A DNA stretch of 64,000 bases, from positions 35,051-99,050 of the forward strand of contig NZ_JAJUWS010000023.1 in the NCBI RefSeq assembly GCF_021390475.1, in the 5' to 3' direction. Positions 25,934 to 34,119 of this stretch are shown piece by piece. A program made the translations under genes and the position numbers. Every line of letters starts with the position of its first letter. The stretch's first letter is position 1. Under the pieces are notes generated by a model. It saw only the letters and a list, made by a program, of their open reading frames with translations, was not told where the DNA came from and searched no databases. The stretch comes from Streptomyces sp. ST2-7A (GTDB lineage: Bacteria > Actinomycetota > Actinomycetes > Streptomycetales > Streptomycetaceae).

Positions 25934-26644
25934 TCAGGTGGTGGTGTCCTCGGAGGGATCCGGTCCGGCGTCGCCCCGTTCCCGGGGCGGGCCGTCCGGT
26001 TCTCCCGGCGATGACGGGGTGGCGGAGGCGGAGGTCTCGTCGGCCCCCGACTCACCGGACGTCGGACGACGCCCCCGTCGGTCGCGTCCTTCCCGCTCGC
26101 TCTCGATCAGCTCGTTGAGCCAGCGGACCTCGCGCTCCACGGATTCCATTCCGTGGCGCTGCAACTCGAGGGTGTAGTCGTCCAACTTCTCGCGGGTGCG
26201 GGCCAGCGAGGCCCGCATACGGTCCAGCCGTTCCTCCAGCCGGCTGCGACGCCCCTCCAGGACGCGCATCCGCACATCGCGGGAGGTCTGTCCGAAGAAG
26301 GCGAAGCGCACGCCGAAGTGCTCGTCCTCCCAGGAGTCGGGCCCGGTCTGGGCGAGCAACTCCTCGAAGCGCTCCTTGCCCTCGGCGGTGAGACGGTAGA
26401 CGATCCGCGCCCGACGTCCGGTGAGCGGGGCTGCGACCGGTTCCTCCGGGCCGTGGCCCGATTCCTCGGTCAACCATCCCTGCCCCACCAGCGTTTTCAG
26501 ACACGGGTAGAGGGAGCCGTAGCTGAAGGCACGGAAGACGCCGAGGGAGGTGTTCAGTCGCTTGCGCAGTTCGTAGCCGTGCATCGGGGCTTCGCGGAGC
26601 AGGCCGAGAACGGCGAACTCCAGCACGCCGGAGCGCCTGCTCAT
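25934..26644 (-). CDS. PadR-family transcriptional regulator
   Basis: The first 110 residues are a PadR winged helix (FAVLGLLREAPMHGYELRKRLN...SYGSLYPCLKTLVGQGWLTEE), with the AxYxxL-type SLYPCLKTL motif. A C-terminal coiled-coil dimerisation region follows (RRSRLEERLDRMRASLARTREKLDDYTLELQRHGMES), then a 65-residue acidic disordered tail. Encoded immediately upstream of ino1. A symmetrical ATGT...ACAT operator occurs about 135 bp upstream of its start, suggesting autorepression. Confidence 0.92.
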   Translation of the reverse strand: MSRRSGVLEFAVLGLLREAPMHGYELRKRLNTSLGVFRAFSYGSLYPCLKTLVGQGWLTEESGHGPEEPVAAPLTGRRARIVYRLTAEGKERFEELLAQTGPDSWEDEHFGVRFAFFGQTSRDVRMRVLEGRRSRLEERLDRMRASLARTREKLDDYTLELQRHGMESVEREVRWLNELIESEREGRDRRGRRPTSGESGADETSASATPSSPGEPDGPPRERGDAGPDPSEDTTT

Positions 26645-26776
26645 GGAGAGTCGCCACCTCCGTCCGCATAGCGCCGTCGTGCCCGTTCATGCCGTGTTCC
26701 GTACCGATGCCGGGGCGATCGATCGATCATCGATCCCCTTCCACTGCCCGCCCGCGAGGGGTGGTGTACCGACCCG

Positions 26777-26795
26777 ATGTATCGAGTCGATACAT
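26777..26795. promoter_or_regulatory. PadR-type operator
   Basis: ATGTATCGAGTCGATACAT is a perfect 19-bp palindrome (9-bp arms, central G). PadR proteins recognise ATGT/ACAT ends in several systems. It sits in the padR-ino1 promoter region; further ATCGAT motifs occur at 26717-26733. Confidence 0.75.
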
Positions 26796-26973
26796 CTGAA
26801 CGATAGAACGCCGCGGAGGGTACGGCAAGAAGAAACGGGGGCGACGGGAGGGTGAAGGGGATCACATCCGGGATTCCCCGCACACACGTTGTCTCCTATG
26901 CCGGAAATGCGCGCGAAAGGCATGTTCCCTCCCTGCGTACGCTGGTGCCGTGCAGCACACATGCGGGGCAGCC

Positions 26974-27000
26974 GGGAACCACGGGGCGCGCGGAAGCGTC
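26974..27000 (+). promoter_or_regulatory. Possible ECF-sigma promoter ahead of the PBP gene
   Basis: GGGAAC (26974-26979), an 18-nt spacer, then GTC (26998-27000). This resembles SigR/SigE-type promoters (GGAA- and GTT/GTC elements). About 125 bp upstream of the PBP start. No other element in 26645-27124 besides the PadR operator is recognised. Confidence 0.3.
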
Positions 27001-27124
27001 CTCCTCCGTGGTGTCGTGTGCCCTGAGCCGTTGGCTGAAGCACACATCGGGGGAGTGGAGTGGCCGGCGGCGACGGATACCGCCGGTCCCAGACGTCTGT
27101 GTCCGTCCTAGGAGAAGCTGTCCC

Positions 27125-29878
27125 ATGAGCGAGCACCGTCGCAAGCCGCCGCAGTCGCGCGGCCGCCGCGCCGCGGGATCCTCCGGCCGCCGGGCCGCCC
27201 CGCCGCCCGGTGGACACCGGGGGGAAACGTCGGCCTTCGGCAACGAAGGCCCGGAGGGCCCGCCGGGCGGCCGCGCCGGGTCCCGCCGCGCCCCGCAGGG
27301 CGGCGGTCGTCGGCGCGCCGCCGGAGGTGCCGCCGCACTGGGTGCCGGAGGCGCCGCCGCGGCCCTGCCCGCCGGCCGCTCCGGGCGCCGACGGGCCCCC
27401 GAGATGCCGGAGAAGAAGCGCCTGATCGACTACCCCCGGGCGGGGAAGTACGGCGCGTGGCGCTGGATCCCGTCCTGGAAGCAGTGGCTCGCCGCCGCGG
27501 TCGCCTGCTGCGGCATGATGCTCGGCATGGTCGGCCTGGCCTACGCGATGGTCGATGTCCCCGACCAGAACATCGCGGCCAAGCAGCAGAAGAACGTCTA
27601 CCACTGGGCCGACGGCACCCAGATGGTGGTCGCCGGTGGCGGTGAGTTCAACCGGCAGAACATCCCGCTGGAGCAGATGCCGACGCATCTGCAGGAGGCG
27701 GTGATCGTCGCCGAGAACCACACCTTCCGCGACGACAGCGGTGTTGACCCGGTGGGCATCGCCCGCGCGGTGGTCAACATGGCCCGCGGCGGCAACACCC
27801 AGTCCGGTTCGACCATCACCCAGCAGTTCGTCAAGAACAACTTCCTCACCCAGGAGCAGACCCTCGAGCGCAAGTTCAAGGAGCTGATGATCTCCGTCAA
27901 GGTGGGGACCCAGATGGAGAAGGACGACATCCTCGAGGGGTACCTCAACACCGCCTACTTCGGACGCGGCGCCTACGGCATCCAGGCCGCCTCCCACGCC
28001 TACTACGGCAAGGACGCGGAGAAGCTCGACCCGAGCGAGGCCGCGTTCATGACCACCCTGCTCAAGGGCCCGGACTACTACGACCCGGCCGGTGGCACCC
28101 GGGGCGAGGGCGCCGCGCAGGAGAACCTGGAGCGGGCCGCCGACCGGTGGGCCTGGGTGCTGGACCGACGCGTCGAGGTGGGCACCCTCGACACGTCGGA
28201 GCGCCGGGAGTACAACGAGTTCCCGATGCCCAAGCCGCCGCGCACCGCCACCGAGAAGGCGGGCCAGATCGGCTACCTGACCGACCTCGTCGACGGCTAC
28301 ATCACCGCCAACGAGATCCTGACCGTCGAGGACCTCGCCCGCGGCGGCTACCAGATCCACACCACCTTCGACCGCCAGAAGATGAAGGAGATGGAGGACG
28401 CGGTCAAGGAGGTCATGGAGAACTTCGACCCCGAGGAGCGGGAGGCCGACCGCTACGTGCAGTTCGGCGGCGCCGCGGTGGTGCCGAAGGACGGCGCGAT
28501 CGTCGCCCTGTACGGCGGTGTCTCGGCCACCGAGCACTTCGTCAACAACGCCAACCGCGAGGACGTACAGGTCGGTTCGACCTTCAAGCCGTTCGTGTTG
28601 GCGGCGGCGCTGCGCGACGGTGTCCGCGACCCGCTCAAGCCGGCCGACCAGCCCGACGACGCCCGCACCCCGCTCTCCCCGGAGAGCGTCTACAACAGCG
28701 AGAACGGGCTCCTCATCGAGTACTGGAACGGTGAGGTCTGGAAGGGCGAGGACCCGGACACCGGCGAGGACGTGGAGCTGCGCCAGAACAACTTCGAGGG
28801 CAACGAGGAGGGTGAGATCACCCTGCGCCGGGCCATGGAGGTCTCGGCCAACTCCCCCTTCGTGCAGCTGGCGATGGACATCGGCATCAACCGGGTGGCC
28901 CGGGCCGCCATCGACGCCGGTCTGCGCGAGGGCAGCCTCGGCCCCCACAACGACAGCGTCCCCTCCTTCGCCCTGGGTGTCTCCACCCCCAGCGCCATCC
29001 GGATGGCCGACGGCTACGCCACCTTCGCCGCCAGCGGCGAGCAGGCCGAGCCCTACTCGGTGACCCGGGTGGAGGACAAGGACGGCGTCCTCTACGAGCA
29101 CGAGACCACGCTCAAGCGGGTCTTCGACACCGCCGTCGCCGACAACGTCACCAATGTCCTGGCGGACGTCGTGGAGAACGGCACCGGCAAGCCGGCACAG
29201 GAGCTGGGACGTCCGGTGGCGGCCAAGACCGGCACCACCGATGACAACGTCAGCGCCTGGTTCGTGGGGTACACCCCGCATCTGTCCACCGCGGTCGGCA
29301 TGTTCCGCTACCCGCAGGAGCTGGAATCGGGCGATCCGGACCGCCGCTTCATGTCCATGCAGGGCACCGGTGGCGTGCCGAAGGTCCACGGCTCCGGCTT
29401 CCCGGCCGACGTGTGGGTGAGCTTCATGAAGGAAGCCACCAAGGACGACGAGAAGACCGCCTTCCCCGAGGCCCGCGACATCGGTGAGGTCTGGTACGGC
29501 GCCGGCGCCCGCAGCCCGGAGCCCACCCCCGTCGAGACCATCGAGGAGGTCGAGGAGGTCGAGGAGACCGAGGAACCGGAGCCCGAGCCGGAGCCGGAGC
29601 CCGAGCCGGAGCCCGAGCCCGAGCCGGAGCCCGAGCCGGAGCCCTCCGACGGTGACAACCAGGGCAACGGCGGCTGGTGGACCGGCGGCAACAACAACGG
29701 CGGTGGCGGCAACAACGGTGGTGGCGGCAACGTCACCGGCGGGGAAACCGGCGCCGACGGCGGTGGGGAGACCGTCGGCGAGACCGGTGACGACAGCGGC
29801 GCCGACGAGGGAACCACCGATCAACCGAGCGGCGGCCAGGGAGCGATCCTGGGCCGCAACAGCGGGGGCACCGGCTAG
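27125..29878 (+). CDS. Class A penicillin-binding protein (transglycosylase/transpeptidase)
   Basis: A 917-residue bifunctional PBP. A 115-residue basic cytoplasmic head precedes one membrane helix (about 121-142). The GT51 glycan-polymerising domain carries VAENHTFRDDSG (catalytic Glu197), GGNTQSGSTITQQFVKN and KFKELMISVKV. The transpeptidase domain carries STFK (Ser485), SANSPF and KTGT (Lys701). The C-terminus is unusual: an acidic run, about 15 Glu-Pro pairs, then a Gly/Asn and Gly/Thr-rich tail, likely a wall-spanning flexible segment. Start ATG follows TAGGAGA. It polymerises and crosslinks peptidoglycan outside the membrane. Confidence 0.95.
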   Translation: MSEHRRKPPQSRGRRAAGSSGRRAAPPPGGHRGETSAFGNEGPEGPPGGRAGSRRAPQGGGRRRAAGGAAALGAGGAAAALPAGRSGRRRAPEMPEKKRLIDYPRAGKYGAWRWIPSWKQWLAAAVACCGMMLGMVGLAYAMVDVPDQNIAAKQQKNVYHWADGTQMVVAGGGEFNRQNIPLEQMPTHLQEAVIVAENHTFRDDSGVDPVGIARAVVNMARGGNTQSGSTITQQFVKNNFLTQEQTLERKFKELMISVKVGTQMEKDDILEGYLNTAYFGRGAYGIQAASHAYYGKDAEKLDPSEAAFMTTLLKGPDYYDPAGGTRGEGAAQENLERAADRWAWVLDRRVEVGTLDTSERREYNEFPMPKPPRTATEKAGQIGYLTDLVDGYITANEILTVEDLARGGYQIHTTFDRQKMKEMEDAVKEVMENFDPEEREADRYVQFGGAAVVPKDGAIVALYGGVSATEHFVNNANREDVQVGSTFKPFVLAAALRDGVRDPLKPADQPDDARTPLSPESVYNSENGLLIEYWNGEVWKGEDPDTGEDVELRQNNFEGNEEGEITLRRAMEVSANSPFVQLAMDIGINRVARAAIDAGLREGSLGPHNDSVPSFALGVSTPSAIRMADGYATFAASGEQAEPYSVTRVEDKDGVLYEHETTLKRVFDTAVADNVTNVLADVVENGTGKPAQELGRPVAAKTGTTDDNVSAWFVGYTPHLSTAVGMFRYPQELESGDPDRRFMSMQGTGGVPKVHGSGFPADVWVSFMKEATKDDEKTAFPEARDIGEVWYGAGARSPEPTPVETIEEVEEVEETEEPEPEPEPEPEPEPEPEPEPEPEPSDGDNQGNGGWWTGGNNNGGGGNNGGGGNVTGGETGADGGGETVGETGDDSGADEGTTDQPSGGQGAILGRNSGGTG

Positions 29879-29893
29879 TCCGGTACCCGGGGA

Positions 29894-29922
29894 ACCGCGG
29901 CCCGGCCGGGCCGGACCGCGGT
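29894..29922 (+). terminator. Hairpin after the PBP gene
   Basis: ACCGCGG (29894-29900) pairs with CCGCGGT (29916-29922); the 15-nt interval can itself pair further. It starts 16 bp past the PBP stop codon. Confidence 0.5.
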
Positions 29923-29963
29923 CCTGATCGCCCGGCGAGGGGCCGTGCGGCAGGATGTGGGTC

Positions 29964-31694
29964 ATGGTGCACAGCGACCCGCCGTCCTCCGCACGGCCCC
30001 TTCCGCGTGCCGGGGCGCCGGAGGAGCCGGCCCGGGCGGGCCGGGTGGTGGACGCGGCGGGCCGGGCGGCGGGCCGGGGAGCGGGCCGGTCCGCGCCTCG
30101 CGGGAGATCCGGGGACGCCGGGCGGGACCCGGTGGCCGAGGCCGGCAGCGAGCTGATCGGGGGTCCGCGCGGCCGACACGCCGGGGTCGGCGTCGGCTGG
30201 TGGACGCCCCTGCGGGTGGTGGCCCTGACCTCGATCGGGATGTTCGCGCTCGGCATGGTGCAGAAGCTGCCCTGCTGGACCACCGGCTGGTTCCACGGCG
30301 CGGCCACCCAGTACACCGCCGCCTGCTACTCGGACATCCCCCACCTGTACCGGGCGCGCGGCTTCGCGGACGGTCTGATCCCCTACCTCGACCGCATCCC
30401 CGAGGAGTTGGGGGCGGGGATGGAGTTCCTCGAGTACCCCGTCCTGACCGGCGCGTTCATGGAGGTGACGGCCTGGCTCACCCCCGGCGGTGCGCAGACC
30501 TACCGCCCCGAGCAGTACTACTGGTCGGTGAACGCGGGCCTGCTGATGATCTGCGCCGTGGTGATCGCGCTGTGCGTCTCCCGGATCCACCCCCGCCGTC
30601 CACTGGACGGCCTGATGGTGGCGCTCTCCCCCGCGCTGGCCCTCACCGCCACCATCAACTGGGACCTCTTCGCCGGCGCCCTGTTGATGGTCGCCCTGCT
30701 GCTGTGGTCCCGTGGTCGGCCGTTCGCGGCGGGCGTGCTGATCGGTCTGGCGACCGCCGCCAAGCTGTACCCGGTGCTCGTGCTGGGGCCGCTGCTGTTG
30801 CTGTGTCTGCGTGCGGGCCGGTTCCGTCCCCTCCTCGCCGCCTGCTGTGGTGCCCTGCTCTCCTGGACGGCGGTCAACCTGCCGGTGATGGTGGTGGCCC
30901 GGGAGGGATGGGCGACCTTCTACACCTTCAGCCGGGAACGCTCCGTCGACTTCGGTTCGCTCTGGTTGCTACTGGTCCAGCGCACCGACCTCTCCCTCGG
31001 CACCGAGCGGGTGAACCTGCTGGCCACCGGGGCGACCCTGGCGGGCTGGGCGGTCCTGGTGGTGGTGACCTTCGTGGCCCCCCGCCGTCCGCGCCTGCCA
31101 CAACTGGTCTTCCTGGCGGTGGCGATCTTCATCCTCTTCAACAAGGTGTACTCACCCCAGTACGTTCTGTGGTTGATTCCGCTGGCCGTCCTGGCCCGAC
31201 CACGGTGGCGGGACCTGCTGATCTGGCAGTCCGCCGAGGTGTTGTACTTCCTGGCGATCTGGATGTATCTGGCACAGACCACCGGGGAGCCGGGCCTGCC
31301 CCGGGGCGGCTACCACTTCGCCATCGCCCTGCACCTGGCCGCCACCGCGTACCTGTGCCTGGTGGTGCTGCGGGATACCCTGCGACCGGATCGGGATCCG
31401 GTGCGCGCCGACGGCTCGGACGACCCGGCGGGCGGGGTGCTGGACGGCGCGGCGGACCGATTCGCCTTGCGACCCCACATCCCGTCTCCCCCGCCGGACG
31501 GCCGAAGGGTCGTGCTCGAGCGGGCCGGAGCGGGAGACGGCGGCGGAGGGAAACCTCCGGCGGCGCCGGCGGGCATCGCGTTTCACGTGAAACAACGCCC
31601 CGAATCCGAAAGGGCCGGAAAGCCCGGCACGCCCGGCACGCCCGACGAGAAGACCACCCGGGACGCCGGGCCGTCGGAGCGGAACGATTCCTGA
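29964..31694 (+). CDS. GT87-family polytopic glycosyltransferase
   Basis: A 576-residue membrane protein: an 80-residue Gly/Arg-rich head, then about nine helices with the acidic extracellular motif FLEYPVLTGAFMEV after YSDIPHLYRARGF, and later FNKVYSPQYVLWLIPL. This is the pattern of GT87 polyprenol-phosphate-dependent mannosyltransferase-like enzymes that act outside the membrane. The last 100 residues are disordered and include FHVK, encoded by an in-gene parS site. Its TGA overlaps the ATG of the next gene (TGATG). Sugar donor and acceptor unknown. ATG at 29955 is an alternative start. Confidence 0.82.
   Translation: MVHSDPPSSARPLPRAGAPEEPARAGRVVDAAGRAAGRGAGRSAPRGRSGDAGRDPVAEAGSELIGGPRGRHAGVGVGWWTPLRVVALTSIGMFALGMVQKLPCWTTGWFHGAATQYTAACYSDIPHLYRARGFADGLIPYLDRIPEELGAGMEFLEYPVLTGAFMEVTAWLTPGGAQTYRPEQYYWSVNAGLLMICAVVIALCVSRIHPRRPLDGLMVALSPALALTATINWDLFAGALLMVALLLWSRGRPFAAGVLIGLATAAKLYPVLVLGPLLLLCLRAGRFRPLLAACCGALLSWTAVNLPVMVVAREGWATFYTFSRERSVDFGSLWLLLVQRTDLSLGTERVNLLATGATLAGWAVLVVVTFVAPRRPRLPQLVFLAVAIFILFNKVYSPQYVLWLIPLAVLARPRWRDLLIWQSAEVLYFLAIWMYLAQTTGEPGLPRGGYHFAIALHLAATAYLCLVVLRDTLRPDRDPVRADGSDDPAGGVLDGAADRFALRPHIPSPPPDGRRVVLERAGAGDGGGGKPPAAPAGIAFHVKQRPESERAGKPGTPGTPDEKTTRDAGPSERNDS
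31580..31593. promoter_or_regulatory. parS: parS site 2
   Basis: Exact GTTTCACGTGAAAC inside the disordered 3' end of the GT87 gene, translated there as part of AFHVKQ. Confidence 0.93.
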
Positions 31695-32968
31695 TGTCGG
31701 TCATCGCGGATGTGCGGACCCTCTGGCGGTTCCGCGGCTTCCGGCGACTACTCGCCGTTCGTCTGTTCTCCCAGTTCTCCGACGGCGTCTTCCAGGTGGG
31801 GCTGGCGACCTACGTGGTCTTCTCCCCGGAGCAACAGGCGACCCCGGCCGACATCGCGGCGGCGATGGCGATTCTCCTGCTCCCCTACTCGGTCCTCGGC
31901 CCCTTCGCCGGCGTCCTGCTCGACCGCTTGAGCAGACGTCAGGTGCTGCTGTACGGGAACCTGTTGCGCGCCGGCCTCACCGCCGCCAGTTGCACGCTGG
32001 TCCTGGGCGGGGCCCCCATCTGGCTGTTCTACCTCTCGGCTCTGATGGTCACGGCGGTCAACCGCTTCATCCTCGCCGGGCTCTCCGCCTCGCTGCCCCG
32101 GGTGGTGGACCGGGAGCGCCTGGTGGTCGCCAACTCCCTCTCGCCGACCGCCGGGACGGTGGCCGCCACCATCGGCGGTGCCTCCGGATTCGCCCTGCAC
32201 GCGGTGGTGGACACCCGGGGTACGGGAGATGTCCTCGCGCTGATCTGCGCCTCGATGATCTACGTCCTCGCCGGCATGGCGGCCCTCTCCCTGGGGCGCG
32301 ATCAGCTCGGCCCCGAGCCGGGGGAGGCCCGGGGGACGGTGCGCCGGGCCCTGCGGGAGACCGTGCGCGGCCTGATCGACGGCCTGCGACACCTCGCCCA
32401 CCGCCTCCCGGCGGCACGCGTTCTGGGCGCGCTCGGTGTGATGCGCTTCTGCTACGGGGCGCTGCTGGTGACCGTCCTGATGCTGGCCCGGCACGCCTGG
32501 GGCGGGGACGCCGAGGTGGGCGCCGGGATGGCGATGCTGGGACTGGTCGTCGCGGTCTCCGGGGCCGGCTTCTTCGTCGCGGCGGTGCTCACTCCGTGGG
32601 CGGTGGAGCGACTCGGGCGACTGGGGTGGTTCGCCGTCTGCGCCACCATCGCGGCCGTGTTGGTGCCGGCACTGGGGCTGACCTTCCGTCCGGTGCCCGT
32701 CCTCATCGCCTCCTTCGTGCTCGGCGTGGTCACCCAGGGATCGAAGATCGTGACGGACACCGTGGTGCAGTCCACGGTGGACGACGGCTTCCGGGGTCGG
32801 GTCTTCTCCCTCTACGACATGTTGTTCAACGTGGCCTTCGTGGGAGCCGCGGGGGTGGCCGCCCTGATGCTGCCCCCCGACGGTCGCTCCGTACCGCTCC
32901 TGGCGGCGGTCTCGCTGCTGTACGCGATCACGGCGGTGGCGGTGCACCGCTTCCGCCGTCTCGGCTGA
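31694..32968 (+). CDS. MFS transporter
   Basis: A 424-residue protein with about 12 helices. FRRLLAVRLFSQFSDGVFQVGLATYVVF is helix 1, LLPYSVLGPFAGVLLDRLSRRQVL holds the MFS motif A loop, and a second motif A-like segment occurs at KIVTDTVVQSTVDDGFRGRVFSLYDM. This resembles the enterobactin-exporter-like MFS group. Start ATG overlaps the upstream GT87 stop (TGATG), so the two are coupled and may share a pathway. Substrate unknown. Confidence 0.87.
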   Translation: MSVIADVRTLWRFRGFRRLLAVRLFSQFSDGVFQVGLATYVVFSPEQQATPADIAAAMAILLLPYSVLGPFAGVLLDRLSRRQVLLYGNLLRAGLTAASCTLVLGGAPIWLFYLSALMVTAVNRFILAGLSASLPRVVDRERLVVANSLSPTAGTVAATIGGASGFALHAVVDTRGTGDVLALICASMIYVLAGMAALSLGRDQLGPEPGEARGTVRRALRETVRGLIDGLRHLAHRLPAARVLGALGVMRFCYGALLVTVLMLARHAWGGDAEVGAGMAMLGLVVAVSGAGFFVAAVLTPWAVERLGRLGWFAVCATIAAVLVPALGLTFRPVPVLIASFVLGVVTQGSKIVTDTVVQSTVDDGFRGRVFSLYDMLFNVAFVGAAGVAALMLPPDGRSVPLLAAVSLLYAITAVAVHRFRRLG

Positions 32969-33191
32969 GATCGGCGGGGAGCCCGCGGAGAGCCCGCGCG
33001 CGTCACCATCGAGCCCTCATCGAGTCGATGGGAGACCCGCCCGGTACCTCCCCGTACACCCCATGTAGATGTCACATCAATGCCACAGAACCCCCGGAGG
33101 TTTGAAAGTTTTCCCCACGGATCCCCGCCGACCACTAGGGTTCCGAAGGCGACAAGATGCGCCACGCAAGGATGTTTCGGAGGGGACCGAC

Positions 33192-33716
33192 ATGAGCACG
33201 CCGCCGCCCGCTGGGGCCAATCCGTACGGCTCGTCACCGCAGCCCGGCCAGCAGCCGCCGCAGCCCGGCTACGGCTATCCGCAGCAGCCGGGAGCCCCGG
33301 CCGCCGGTGCTCGGCCGACGGCGGGTTTCGGCGTCCCCGGCTCGGCCCCGCAGGCCGGCTTCGGCGCGCCGGGTGCCCCCGGCGCCCCCGGCCCCGAGGA
33401 GCCCAAGAAGAACAAGAAGTGGCTGCGCGCGGTCGGCCCGGTGGTGGCGCTCGCGATCGCGGGTGGCTTCTACTTCCTCGGCGGCAGCGACGCCAAGGGC
33501 TCCGAGGTGGGGGACTGCCTGCGCAACGAGGGCACCATGGTCTCCCCGGACATGAAGAAGGTCGACTGCGCCTCGGACGAGGCCGAGTACAAGGTCCTGG
33601 AGCGAGTGGAGGGCGACACCTCCGACACCGTCTGCGAGAACGTGGCGAACTCCACCATCCAGTACTACGAGGAGCAGAGGGGCCGGACTTTCTCGCTCTG
33701 CCTGAGCCAGGTCTGA
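33192..33716 (+). CDS. LppU-like single-pass membrane protein
   Basis: A 174-residue protein: a 70-residue Pro/Gln/Gly-rich cytoplasmic head, a basic patch KKNKKW, one membrane helix (VVALAIAGGFYFLGG), and an extracellular domain of about 80 residues with four cysteines (GDCLRNEG, VDCASDEAEYKVLERVEG, VCENVANS, FSLCLSQV) that could form two disulfides. The cysteine pattern matches the small LppU/SCO3897-type family of unknown function. Start ATG follows GGAGGGGACC. Confidence 0.78.
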   Translation: MSTPPPAGANPYGSSPQPGQQPPQPGYGYPQQPGAPAAGARPTAGFGVPGSAPQAGFGAPGAPGAPGPEEPKKNKKWLRAVGPVVALAIAGGFYFLGGSDAKGSEVGDCLRNEGTMVSPDMKKVDCASDEAEYKVLERVEGDTSDTVCENVANSTIQYYEEQRGRTFSLCLSQV

Positions 33717-33770
33717 CACCCACGGGACGGGCCGTCGAGTACGACGGCACACGTGGTTCTCCCGGCACCG

Positions 33771-33814
33771 CGAGAAGAGGGGCACGTTTCACGTGAAACG
33801 TGCCCCTCTTCTCG
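33771..33814. terminator. 44-bp perfect palindrome centred on parS
   Basis: The two 22-bp arms are exact reverse complements, and the middle 14 bp are a parS site. It lies between the convergent ends of the LppU-like gene and cca, where a bidirectional terminator is expected. One DNA element may serve both jobs. Confidence 0.85.
33786..33799. promoter_or_regulatory. parS: parS site 3
   Basis: Exact GTTTCACGTGAAAC at the centre of the 44-bp palindrome. Confidence 0.95.
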
Positions 33815-34119
33815 TGTTCCTCCAGCCGCCCCTGAACACTCGACTCCTCGTCCGGGGGATACCGCCCGGGCTCTGCGGGGGCGTGGCCTCACAAAACGAG
33901 CCGGATGACCGGACGCGGGTCCCCCATCGTCTCCGAGGAGAACGCTCCCGGGGCCCACCTCACGGTCACCACCGCGCGACCACTCGCATCGATACCCGGC
34001 CGGGTCGAGCGTCACATCACGCCATCCCCACCGCCACCGCCCCCGGCGAACGGGGAAACAGCAGGTACAGCGGCCGGCGAAACGTCGGGGTGCCGTCAGC
34101 CCGGGCGGCGCGGAACCGC
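33815..34119. other. Gene-free stretch before cca end
   Basis: About 300 bp between the parS palindrome and the cca stop codon. I see no gene and no further repeat. Confidence 0.5.

Noticed and set aside
26687..30316. A 1209-codon minus-strand frame
   Set aside because: It is the mirror of the PBP gene, whose domain motifs and codon bias on the plus strand are unambiguous.
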